DNA of 64,000 nucleotides from Peptoniphilus harei (GTDB lineage Bacteria > Bacillota > Clostridia > Tissierellales > Peptoniphilaceae). Positions 1 through 10,592 of the stretch are shown piece by piece. Numbering within the stretch: position 1 is the stretch's first letter; each line of letters begins with the position of its first letter. The stretch covers positions 248,001-312,000 of the forward strand of contig NZ_UATM01000032.1 of NCBI RefSeq assembly GCF_900454685.1. The letters run 5' to 3'. A program made the translations under genes and the position numbers. The notes beneath the pieces are model-generated. The model had not been told where the DNA came from, did no database searches, and saw nothing but the letters and a program-made list of their open reading frames with translations.

Positions 1-389
1 ATAACATCTGATATATTCATAACTGTATTTGACACTCTAAAAGAAGTATCATCGACTTGTCTTGTAATACCATTAACTGTGTCTGAAACAGAACCTACAG
101 TTGATACAAGTCTTGCGACTTCTGGTTTTACATCATTTACAAGTTGTGTAGCGTCAGTTGAAATTGCGTTCACATTGTCAGAAATGTCCTTGGCATTATC
201 CATAATGGAAGGAACAGTCTTTATAGTGTGATCAATTTCACCTTGGTTTCTCTCAACAATTTCATTAACATTTTTTAAAATTTTAAATACATTAATTAGA
301 ACTAGAAATAGTGCAACAAGTGCAGCTATACCAGCTACATAAAGTAGGAAACTAAGTAGGCCACCTATAGTAAATGCTTGATCTAACAT
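1..389 (-). CDS. DUF948-like membrane protein (C-terminus cut by window edge)
   Basis: About 129 residues are visible from an ATG at 389, preceded by a good AGGAGG site; the C-terminus lies outside the window. It has one N-terminal hydrophobic segment (residues ~8-37), followed by a long polar stretch of repeated Asn, Asp, Val and Ile with spaced small residues, as in DUF948 proteins that resemble methyl-accepting coiled coils. Downstream of YtxH by 17 bp, it probably shares its transcript; YtxH and DUF948 genes are often paired in Firmicutes. Role is unknown; envelope or general-stress association is inferred from the partner. It is too short here to exclude another single-pass coiled-coil protein. 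Confidence 0.7.
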   Translation of the reverse strand, partial: MLDQAFTIGGLLSFLLYVAGIAALVALFLVLINVFKILKNVNEIVERNQGEIDHTIKTVPSIMDNAKDISDNVNAISTDATQLVNDVKPEVARLVSTVGSVSDTVNGITRQVDDTSFRVSNTVMNISDV

Positions 390-406
390 CTTCTATACCT
401 CCTATC

Positions 407-964
407 TTATTTTCTTTTTTCTTTTTCTACCTTATCTTTTGTTTCTTCAACAGATTCTTTTACATTTTCAGCAGATTTTTTTGCTTCTCTTTTAACGTCT
501 TTTGCGCCTTCTTTTACTTCGTCTTTAACGTCTTCTGCAGTATCTTTAACTTCTTCTGTTGTGTTTTTTACATCGTATTTGATGTCTTCAGCACCAGCTC
601 TAACAACTTCTCCAATTGCTTTAGCTTTTGCCTTAGCCACTTCTACATCTTCGTCAAATTCATATTTTTTAAGTGTAGCCTTGTCTCTTAAGTCAGCATA
701 AGTCTTTTTAGCTTGTTCGCCAGCTTGATAAGCCTTGAATTCAATAGTATCCTTAGCATCGTTTGCTGCGTTTAAAGCTTGGTTAGCTGCTTCTTTAGAT
801 TTGTTAGCAATATCTTCACGAGTTTTTCTACCTTCTTGAGGTGCAAAAAGAATTCCACCAATAGCTCCTAGTGCAAGACCAGTACCAACCTTAGAAATTT
901 CTTTAAGTCTTCTTCTTCTAACTGCTTGGTTTCTCTTTTCTTCTAAATAATCAAATAATCCCAT
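407..964 (-). CDS. YtxH domain-containing general stress-type protein
   Basis: A 185-residue protein. Residues ~27-55 carry the YtxH signature: a short glycine-rich hydrophobic segment followed by the motif LFAPQEGRKTRED. The rest is strongly charged and Lys/Glu/Ala/Asp-rich, with repeated V-K-D/E pairs from ~115 to the end, predicting a long amphipathic helix like those of LEA-type stress proteins. Family members in Bacillus are general stress proteins; that role is transferred by family only. It is the first gene of a short minus-strand unit with the DUF948 gene. The lysine-rich tail ends in KEKRK, and no catalytic residues are visible. Confidence 0.85.
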   Translation of the reverse strand: MGLFDYLEEKRNQAVRRRRLKEISKVGTGLALGAIGGILFAPQEGRKTREDIANKSKEAANQALNAANDAKDTIEFKAYQAGEQAKKTYADLRDKATLKKYEFDEDVEVAKAKAKAIGEVVRAGAEDIKYDVKNTTEEVKDTAEDVKDEVKEGAKDVKREAKKSAENVKESVEETKDKVEKEKRK

Positions 965-1083
965 AATAATTCTCCTTATAATATAATTTATTTATTAATA
1001 TTTTACCCTTTAAAGCTTAATTCAATCACATTAAACCATAAATATTAGAAAAAAATAATAAAATCAAAATAAAAATAATAGTA

Positions 1084-1268
1084 AAAACCGCAATGCCGAC
1101 ACCTAGTTAATTCACACCCGCCAATTATCATGGTGGGTCAAAAACTTGATAGCGCATTCTGACTTCCGCTCAAAGACGGCTTGTCATAGGACGCTGATAC
1201 ACAGTTTCCCGTGTTAAATTTGTCGGTTGAATTAAGTAGGCATTCTTCGAACATCGCAGAATTTACTT
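1084..1268 (-). ncRNA. ssrS: 6S RNA
   Basis: This is a ~185-nt structured, comparatively GC-rich island in an AT-rich gap. Read on the minus strand, the 5' segment CUGCGAUGUUCG pairs through eight positions with the 3' segment CGGCAUUGCGG, and the next segment UGCCUACUUAAUUC pairs with GAAUUAACUAGGUGU. That leaves one long interrupted hairpin with an internal open region, the architecture of 6S RNA; the GAUGUUCG/CGGCAUU closing elements closely resemble the E. coli 6S ends. A T-run follows the closing stem. 6S RNA binds housekeeping RNA polymerase as a promoter mimic and accumulates in slow growth. The ends are estimated from the promoter and the T-run, not measured. Confidence 0.85.
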
Positions 1269-1274
1269 AAGTAA

Positions 1275-1303
1275 ATTATAACTCAATGAAAATGTTTTTT
1301 CAA
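1275..1303 (-). promoter_or_regulatory. Promoter of the 6S RNA gene
   Basis: On the minus strand TTGAAA (1298-1303) and TATAAT (1275-1280) are separated by exactly 17 bp, a near-consensus SigA promoter. It places the transcript start near 1268. The -35 box overlaps the last codons of the upstream pseudouridine synthase gene. Confidence 0.85.
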
Positions 1304-2196
1304 TAAACTTCGGGAAAAAAGGAAAAATCCTCTGGCAGTTTAGCAAAGACTTCCAGGTCCTTATTAGTCCTTGGGAGCTTAAACTTTAGAGAATATGAAT
1401 GAAGAGCCTGCCTATTAATAAGGTCTGACTTAGATCCATAAAGTCCATCGCCAAGAACTGGATGGCCAAGGTGGGCCATGTGAACCCTAATCTGATGAGT
1501 CCTTCCTGTATGAAGGGTCAATAGGACTAGACTCATGTCCCTGTACTCACCAAGGACCTTATAAGAAGTTAAAGATTTTTTGCCAATGACATAATTGACT
1601 TCACGCCTTATTCCATCTTCACTTGTGGCAATGGGCCCGTCAATTATTCCTTCTTTTTCATCTAGAATTCCTTCTACAATAGCAATATATTTTTTCTCAA
1701 CCCCATCTTTGAAGTCGCTGGAAATTTTATCTTGAGCAAAAGAATTTTTAGCAGCAACAACAAGGCCTGAAGTGTCCCTGTCAAGTCTATTTACAAACCT
1801 AATCTTTCTCTTTAATCCCTGGTCTTCAAAATATCCCAAGAGATAGTTTAAGAGAGTCCCATCTGCATCGTCCTTTGCTGTGTGAGTCACCATAAAAGGC
1901 TCTTTATTTACAATTACAAGGTCCTCGTCCTCGTAAACTATATCAAGGTCCTTGTGTTCTACAGCCCCATTGGGACCTTCATCTTCAAACCTAAGGGAAA
2001 TAATATCTCCCTTCTTTAAAAATTTATTTTTCTTATTTAATCTTGAGTTTAAGTAAATATTTCCACTCTTAACAGACCTTCTTATAAGTCGGGAAGAAAG
2101 ACCTCTCTCCTTAAGAAAATCATTTACCTTAATTTTATCTTTTGAACTTCCATTGAATTTGAAATTTAAAAAATCTTTGGAATTTAATCTATACAT
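1300..2196 (-). CDS. RluA-family 23S rRNA pseudouridine synthase
   Basis: 298 residues, the usual length for RluD-like enzymes. Residues ~15-75 form an S4 RNA-binding domain (FLKERGLSSRLIRRSVKSG...). The catalytic domain follows, with RLDRDTSGLVV holding the catalytic Asp (around 139), and the later motif GRTHQIRVHMAHLGHPVLGD. The enzyme converts specific uridines to pseudouridine in large-subunit rRNA; the exact target sites cannot be read from sequence. It is transcribed divergently from nadK. The 6S RNA promoter lies over its 3' end. RluC or RluD-type assignment is left open. Confidence 0.93.
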   Translation of the reverse strand: MYRLNSKDFLNFKFNGSSKDKIKVNDFLKERGLSSRLIRRSVKSGNIYLNSRLNKKNKFLKKGDIISLRFEDEGPNGAVEHKDLDIVYEDEDLVIVNKEPFMVTHTAKDDADGTLLNYLLGYFEDQGLKRKIRFVNRLDRDTSGLVVAAKNSFAQDKISSDFKDGVEKKYIAIVEGILDEKEGIIDGPIATSEDGIRREVNYVIGKKSLTSYKVLGEYRDMSLVLLTLHTGRTHQIRVHMAHLGHPVLGDGLYGSKSDLINRQALHSYSLKFKLPRTNKDLEVFAKLPEDFSFFPEVY

Positions 2197-2271
2197 TTTA
2201 CACCTCTAGTCAAGGGAACTTTATTCGTTTATAATATAAATAATGATACAAAAAATCAAGGGGGTTTAGTC

Positions 2272-3072
2272 TTGTCAAAAATTATAAATATACTGACTAA
2301 TGCAAATTATGAATCTAAAAAAACAGCAAATAATTTGCACAAGCTTTTAACAAAATATGGATATGAACCCTTTAATGGTTTCAAAAAAAATGCTGAGCTT
2401 TCTATTTGTATTGGAGGCGACGGTTCCTTTATAAAGGCCATACACAAGAACGACTTCCCAGATATGCCCTTCGTGGGAATAAACACTGGCCACCTGGGTT
2501 TTTATCAAGAGATAAAACCTGAGGAAGTGGAAGAATTTGTCAAAGATTATAAAAATGGCAACTACCAAGTTGACGACATCAAACTAATAAGATCTGACAT
2601 CTACACAAAGAACAAGGTCTACAAGTTTTATTCAGTGAACGAAGTTGTCTTAAAGGCTGCACACTCAAAGACAATCCACATGAATGTCTTCATAGATAGA
2701 AATCATGTAGAAAAATTTTCTGGTGACGGAATCTTGGTTTCCACTCCAACAGGGTCCACTGCCTACAACTTTTCTTCTGGCGGGGCCATAGTCTACCCAA
2801 GCCTTCACGTCTTGCAAATGACTCCCATCTCTCCAGTGAACTCAGCTGCTTACAGGTCTCTTGGCTCATCTGTCATAGTTCCAGGAGCCCACACAATTTC
2901 ACTTGTTGTTGAGAAGAGATACAAGGATTCCAACTTACTCTTAGTTGACGGGTCAGAATATTTCTTCAACAACTTGCACAGGGTCAACATCAGGCTCTCA
3001 AACAAAACAATAAAAAAACTCGTCTTCTCAAATAATTCCTACTGGGATAATTTAAAAGACAAGTTCCTATAA
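2272..3072 (+). CDS. nadK: NAD kinase
   Basis: A 266-residue cytosolic enzyme phosphorylating NAD to NADP, the source of NADP for biosynthesis. The diagnostic GGDGSF motif sits near residue 49 (SICIGGDGSFIKA), followed by NTGHLGF and the NAD-binding segment GDGILVSTPTGSTAYNFSSG. The start is a TTG at 2272 behind AAGGGGG at about 7 bp; no in-frame ATG is better placed. Length and motifs match the short Firmicute enzymes. It is a single-gene unit with its own terminator. A TATAAT at 2230-2235 may be the -10, but no convincing -35 is visible. Confidence 0.95.
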   Translation: MSKIINILTNANYESKKTANNLHKLLTKYGYEPFNGFKKNAELSICIGGDGSFIKAIHKNDFPDMPFVGINTGHLGFYQEIKPEEVEEFVKDYKNGNYQVDDIKLIRSDIYTKNKVYKFYSVNEVVLKAAHSKTIHMNVFIDRNHVEKFSGDGILVSTPTGSTAYNFSSGGAIVYPSLHVLQMTPISPVNSAAYRSLGSSVIVPGAHTISLVVEKRYKDSNLLLVDGSEYFFNNLHRVNIRLSNKTIKKLVFSNNSYWDNLKDKFL

Positions 3073-3076
3073 GATT

Positions 3077-3105
3077 AGTCCTAGGTCAAAGCCCAGGACT
3101 TTTTT
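3077..3105 (+). terminator. nadK terminator
   Basis: Stem AGTCCTAGG/CCCAGGACT with a 6-nt loop, followed by a run of T. It ends the nadK transcript four bases after the stop codon. Confidence 0.85.
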
Positions 3106-3228
3106 ATTTTTTTAATTTGTCAAAATCTTTTGCTTCTGACTAATAAATTTTTTTAAAAAAGTTCATGCAAGGAAACTTTTGAAATCAAACATCCTCGCAA
3201 GAGCTTTATCTATTTACAAAGTCATAAA
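3106..3228. other. Short AT-rich gap between nadK and pyrG terminators
   Basis: About 120 bp between two convergent terminators. It contains no ORF with a ribosome binding site. There is weak resemblance to the 18-bp repeat family described elsewhere in the window, not enough to call. Confidence 0.4.
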
Positions 3229-3269
3229 AAAATCTCACCCAAGCTTACAAACTTAATGGATGAGATTTT
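3229..3269 (-). terminator. pyrG terminator
   Basis: Stem AAAATCTCA/TGAGATTTT with flanking C/G pairs and a 17-nt loop. There is a T-run on both sides, so it can act in both directions between convergent nadK and pyrG. Confidence 0.75.
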
Positions 3270-3283
3270 ATTTTTATTTATTT

Positions 3284-6963
<3,680 letters not shown>

Positions 6964-6986
6964 GCTTCCCCCTATTAAAAATAAAA

Positions 6987-7018
6987 ACAAAAAAATGGCA
7001 ATTAATTAAAATTGCCAT
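6987..7018 (-). terminator. Intrinsic terminator or attenuator in the glnA leader
   Basis: Perfect 9-bp stem ATGGCAATT/AATTGCCAT (6995-7018) with a 6-nt loop, followed on the minus strand by TTTTTTTG. It lies between the glnA promoter and the glnA ribosome binding site, so it is inside the leader. It may also end transcription coming from the upstream two-component genes. Confidence 0.75.
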
Positions 7019-7043
7019 TATGAAAAACCTGTGGTTTCTTTTT

Positions 7044-7072
7044 ATTTTATTTCAATTTAAAAACTTTGTCAA
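7044..7072 (-). promoter_or_regulatory. glnA promoter
   Basis: TTGACA (7067-7072) and TAAAAT (7044-7049) with a 17-bp spacer on the minus strand. It starts transcription near 7037, about 75 nt before the glnA start codon. Confidence 0.8.
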
Positions 7073-7082
7073 TAAAATATAG

Positions 7083-8300
7083 TCATTCAGAATCCCTTAA
7101 AAGGAGGACATGAACGTCAAACCACTGCCCATGAATAGACACATTAACCTCTCCACCGAGAAGCTCTGCTAGGTTCTTAACTATATTAAGACCAAGTCCC
7201 GACCCTTCAGAGTGGCGTGACCTGTCAGCCTTTAAAAGTTCTTCAAAAAGTTCATCAGAGTTCATATTTACTTTTTCGTCTACAATGTTCTTGACATAAA
7301 ATTCTATTGTAGACTTTCTTTCAATCACACCAGCAAGGACACTTGTCCCTGGCCTTGCGTGTTTGGCTGCATTGGAAAATAAGTTTTCCACAATTCTCAC
7401 AAAGAGGTTGACGTCAGTGTAGATTAAAATCTCATCACTTTGAGACTTATAAGAAAAATCTAGGTCCTTCTTCTCAAAGAGGGAATCGTAATCGGCATAA
7501 ATTTGCAAAATCATCTCGTTTAATTCCACTAAGGACTTCTCAATAGATAGGTTGCCTGTACTTGTCTTTGAGGCAAAGACCAAGTCGACAATTAAGTCCT
7601 TTAGCCTAGTGGAATTTCTCTTTAAGATGCTAATAAAATCCTTGGCCTCGTCATCAAGGGAATCCTTCTTGGACAAGAGGTCTGCATAATTAATTATTGA
7701 GGTAAGGGGAGTCTTTAAGTCGTGGGAAATATTTGTAATTAGATCAACCTTAAACCTCTCAGACCTAAAGTTTTCTTCTAGCCTAATCCTGTCTCGCTTC
7801 TTAAAGTCTTCCATTAAGACAGTAATCCTGTCCAAGTACTCATTCTCAAAGGGCCCTGGGATTTCAAATTCATAGCCATAGAGGATGGACTCAATTAGTT
7901 CAATGGAAAGTGTGTTTTGGGCAAACTGAACTTCAACAATAATGACTGCCCTTAAAATCATAAAGAGAAGGACATTTAAGAGAACTATGCCACCACTTAT
8001 TAAGCTATAAAAAAGTATGTACATTATTATTAGGGTCACATTCAAGGTACCAAAGAGCCTAAAATTTTTAAACCTCCTGTACTTGTAGAGGTTATAAGTA
8101 AAAATTGTGTCAAAAAGTTTTTTTCTCCTTATCTTTAAGAGGACAAAGAGAAGAGTCACAAGCCAGGAAAGTATAAAGTGCTTGTTAATATTAAAGAGTT
8201 CAAAAATAATTACTGAAGACACAAAAATATTTTCAATAAAAACCCTGTCTCTTAAATCGATAAAGACATTTTTCAAAAAATCTTTAAAATCAGCTAGCAT
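7083..8300 (-). CDS. Membrane sensor histidine kinase
   Basis: About 405 residues. Two hydrophobic blocks (~27-57 and ~88-125) form membrane hairpins with almost no extracellular loop, so the stimulus is probably sensed in or near the membrane. The HisKA domain carries ISHDLKTPLTSI with phospho-acceptor His194, and the ATPase domain has the N box NLFSNAAKH and the G box GSGLGLNIVKNLAELLGG. The ATG at 8300 overlaps the regulator stop codon as TGATG, the usual translational coupling; a GTG one codon upstream is also possible. Signal and targets are unknown. A glnA link is only positional, since glnA has its own promoter. Confidence 0.92.
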   Translation of the reverse strand: MLADFKDFLKNVFIDLRDRVFIENIFVSSVIIFELFNINKHFILSWLVTLLFVLLKIRRKKLFDTIFTYNLYKYRRFKNFRLFGTLNVTLIIMYILFYSLISGGIVLLNVLLFMILRAVIIVEVQFAQNTLSIELIESILYGYEFEIPGPFENEYLDRITVLMEDFKKRDRIRLEENFRSERFKVDLITNISHDLKTPLTSIINYADLLSKKDSLDDEAKDFISILKRNSTRLKDLIVDLVFASKTSTGNLSIEKSLVELNEMILQIYADYDSLFEKKDLDFSYKSQSDEILIYTDVNLFVRIVENLFSNAAKHARPGTSVLAGVIERKSTIEFYVKNIVDEKVNMNSDELFEELLKADRSRHSEGSGLGLNIVKNLAELLGGEVNVSIHGQWFDVHVLLLRDSE

Positions 8301-8992
8301 CACTTGCCCTCAATCTTGTAGCCCATACCGTAGACAGACTTGATTAAATCAGGCTTTCTTGGATTGATTTCAATCTTGTCGCGAAGGTGGGAAATGTGAA
8401 CAGAAATGATCTTTCTCACATCAACAGCCTCTTCCTCCCAGACTCTCTCATAGATTTCATTTGAAGAAAAAACTTTTCCAGGATTTTCTGCCAATAAATA
8501 TAAAATCTTATATTCATAGGGTGTTAGGTTCACAAGATCATCTTCAACACGCACTTCCTTAGAGTCATCAAAAATGGAAACTCTGCCAATTTTTAAGTCC
8601 CCAGTCTTTATATCAGATGCCCCAAGGGAAAAATATCTTCTTATAAGAGAATTGACCCTTGCTGTAAGTTCCACTGCATTAAAGGGTTTAGTTATATAAT
8701 CATCGGCTCCAACATTTAATCCCACAATCTTATCTGTGACTTCGCTCTTGGCCGATAATACAATAATAGGAATATTTGTCTCTTCTCTCATCTTCATAAT
8801 AAGTGTAATCCCATCCATGACAGGCATCATTATGTCAATTATGGCAAGGTGAATTTCATTCTCCTTCATAATTTCAAGAGCGGCGGCCCCATCTTCTGCA
8901 GTGAAGACCTTGTAGCCCTCGGCCTTTAAATAAATTTCTATTGCGTCTAAGATATCTCTCTCATCGTCGCAAACTAGTATATTGTAGTTCAT
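8300..8992 (-). CDS. OmpR/PhoB-family response regulator
   Basis: 230 residues. The receiver domain (1-~120) has acidic pocket DD at 9-10, phospho-acceptor Asp53 in IIDIMMPVMDG, and the conserved Lys in DDYITKPF. The winged-helix DNA-binding domain (~130-228) ends with the typical SVYGMGYKIEG. It is the first gene of a two-gene unit with the sensor kinase and is divergent from the YihY gene; the ~85-bp gap must hold both promoters. The regulon cannot be inferred from sequence. The sensor's lack of an extracellular domain recalls cell-envelope stress systems. Confidence 0.95.
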   Translation of the reverse strand: MNYNILVCDDERDILDAIEIYLKAEGYKVFTAEDGAAALEIMKENEIHLAIIDIMMPVMDGITLIMKMREETNIPIIVLSAKSEVTDKIVGLNVGADDYITKPFNAVELTARVNSLIRRYFSLGASDIKTGDLKIGRVSIFDDSKEVRVEDDLVNLTPYEYKILYLLAENPGKVFSSNEIYERVWEEEAVDVRKIISVHISHLRDKIEINPRKPDLIKSVYGMGYKIEGK

Positions 8993-9026
8993 AGTATCAC
9001 CTATTCCTATTTTATCATTTAACGAA

Positions 9027-9055
9027 TTGTTATCATACGACTTTTACTATATAAT
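9027..9055 (+). promoter_or_regulatory. Promoter of the YihY gene
   Basis: TTGTTA (9027-9032), a 17-bp spacer and TATAAT (9050-9055), 22 bp before the chosen start codon. Confidence 0.7.
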
Positions 9056-9077
9056 ACTCAAGAGGTGTTTGAAAAAT

Positions 9078-9992
9078 ATGAATAATTTTATAGATAAGAT
9101 CAAAGACAATAAGGTCTTTACTTTTTTTGACAAGCTAATTTACAGGATCCTGGACCACGACACCCTCTCTTATGGAGGAAGTCTTACCTATTTTTTAGTC
9201 TTATCAATATTCCCCTTTTTAATTTCTTTAATCAACGCGATTAACTTTTCGGGGATACTTGATCCAGAATATATTTATGGACTTCTAGATGTCCTTCCCA
9301 GTGACATCCAAGAAATTGTGACAAACTTTTTAAACGAACTCCACATGTCATCATCTGGGTCTTTCTTCACAATTTCCTTTGTCCTAGGTCTTTTCACTGC
9401 ATCAACAGCAGTCTTTAAGCTCATGAAAATAATAAATCAATCCTATGGCTTCGAAGAATCAAGGGGTTTTGTAGCCCAAAGGCTAATGGCCCTTTTCTTC
9501 ACAGTGGCACTAATTCTTATGATTTTTCTTCTTGTCCTTACACAAATATTTGGACAAATTATATATGTAAATATCATGTCCTATCTGGGAATAGAAAATG
9601 AATTTTTCGACAAGGTCTGGTCAATTGCCAAAAATGCAATTCCACTTCTTTATATGTTAATAACTTTTGTCCTCTTGTACAAATTTTCTCCATCAAAGTC
9701 CAGGGAAAATATGATTAGCTTTAAGAGTGTCTTGCCAGGTTCTATTTTTTCAACCTTTGGTCTTATAATAGCATCGGCAGGCTTTAGTTTTTATGTGTCA
9801 AACTTTGGAAAATATTCCATAACTTATGGATCTCTTGGAGGTATTATAGTGTTTTTAGTTTGGCTCTATCTCCTATCAACAATTATTTTAGTTGGGGCAG
9901 AGATAAATGCTACTCTCTATTCTATGAAGAACTTCAAGAGTCTTAACAACTGGCCAAGGCACGACTCAATGCTAAAAAATTTACAAGACTAA
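9078..9992 (+). CDS. YihY/BrkB-family membrane protein
   Basis: About 304 residues from the ATG at 9078, which follows AGAGGTG at good distance; an in-frame extension to 9027 overlaps the promoter and is rejected. Six hydrophobic segments are visible, and the family signature appears as LSYGGSLTYFLVLSIFPFL near the N-terminus and GSLGGIIVFLVWLYLLSTIILVGAEIN near the end. Members are inner-membrane proteins formerly annotated as ribonuclease BN; their transport substrate is unproven. The last 12 bp overlap the comF gene tail to tail, so no terminator separates them. Confidence 0.9.
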   Translation: MNNFIDKIKDNKVFTFFDKLIYRILDHDTLSYGGSLTYFLVLSIFPFLISLINAINFSGILDPEYIYGLLDVLPSDIQEIVTNFLNELHMSSSGSFFTISFVLGLFTASTAVFKLMKIINQSYGFEESRGFVAQRLMALFFTVALILMIFLLVLTQIFGQIIYVNIMSYLGIENEFFDKVWSIAKNAIPLLYMLITFVLLYKFSPSKSRENMISFKSVLPGSIFSTFGLIIASAGFSFYVSNFGKYSITYGSLGGIIVFLVWLYLLSTIILVGAEINATLYSMKNFKSLNNWPRHDSMLKNLQD

Positions 9993-10592
9993 GCTATTTC
10001 TGTGGCTGCAATTAGTGCAGTCACTTTTTTTTATGCCTGCTTCTTTTGCAATTTTCGTAAGTTCAGCAATAGTTGCCCCAGTAGTTATTACATCGTCAAC
10101 AATAATTATCTCTTCTGCATAAGATTTTACTTTAAAGGCATCTCGTAGATTCTCTTCACGGTCTAACTTCTTTAAACCAACCTGAAATTTGGTGTCTCTT
10201 AGCTTTTCAAAGATATCTTGGCAGGATAAGTCTAAGTTTCCTGCAATTTTTTCTGCCAAAAGTTTAGATTGGTTGTAGCCCCTTTCCCCTTCCTTATTTT
10301 TGTGCATAGGGACAAAAGTTATGACTTCTTTATTTAAATTTTTATCCAAAATCTTCTCTGTCATTATTTCAGCAATTATCTCCCCATAGGAGACCTTCCC
10401 CTTGAATTTAAAATCTATTATGAGCCTTCTCATTATTCCAGAATAAGTAGAACAAACTATTAGATCATCGAGGCCCTCAATGTCATAATAGTAGGCTGGT
10501 TCCCTATTAATTAAGCCAAGGCACTCATGGCAAAGTCCATATTCTTCAACTTTTCTCCCACACAAGGGGCACTTATCCTCTTTTAATTTCAT
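9981..10592 (-). CDS. comF: ComF-family phosphoribosyltransferase-like protein
   Basis: 203 residues. The N-terminal zinc ribbon has CPLCGRK...CHECLG (Cys 8, 11, 19, 22), and the phosphoribosyltransferase domain ends in the PRPP loop EEIIIVDDVITTGATIAEL. ComF proteins act in DNA uptake (working with the ComFA helicase) or recombination. Here the start codon lies inside the end of recD2 (20-bp overlap), so the two are translationally coupled, which fits a DNA-processing role. The C-terminal CTNCSH adds two cysteines. No comFA is present in the window, so natural transformation cannot be claimed. Confidence 0.88.
   Translation of the reverse strand: MKLKEDKCPLCGRKVEEYGLCHECLGLINREPAYYYDIEGLDDLIVCSTYSGIMRRLIIDFKFKGKVSYGEIIAEIMTEKILDKNLNKEVITFVPMHKNKEGERGYNQSKLLAEKIAGNLDLSCQDIFEKLRDTKFQVGLKKLDREENLRDAFKVKSYAEEIIIVDDVITTGATIAELTKIAKEAGIKKSDCTNCSHRNSLVL

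Noticed and set aside
374..691. Phe-rich plus-strand ORF opposite the YtxH gene
   Set aside because: Antisense shadow of Lys/Glu-rich codons; the minus frame has a clear YtxH domain and ribosome binding site.
7083..8992. The two-component system as glnA regulator
   Set aside because: Only adjacency supports it; a separate promoter and a terminator lie between, and the sensor resembles envelope-sensing kinases.
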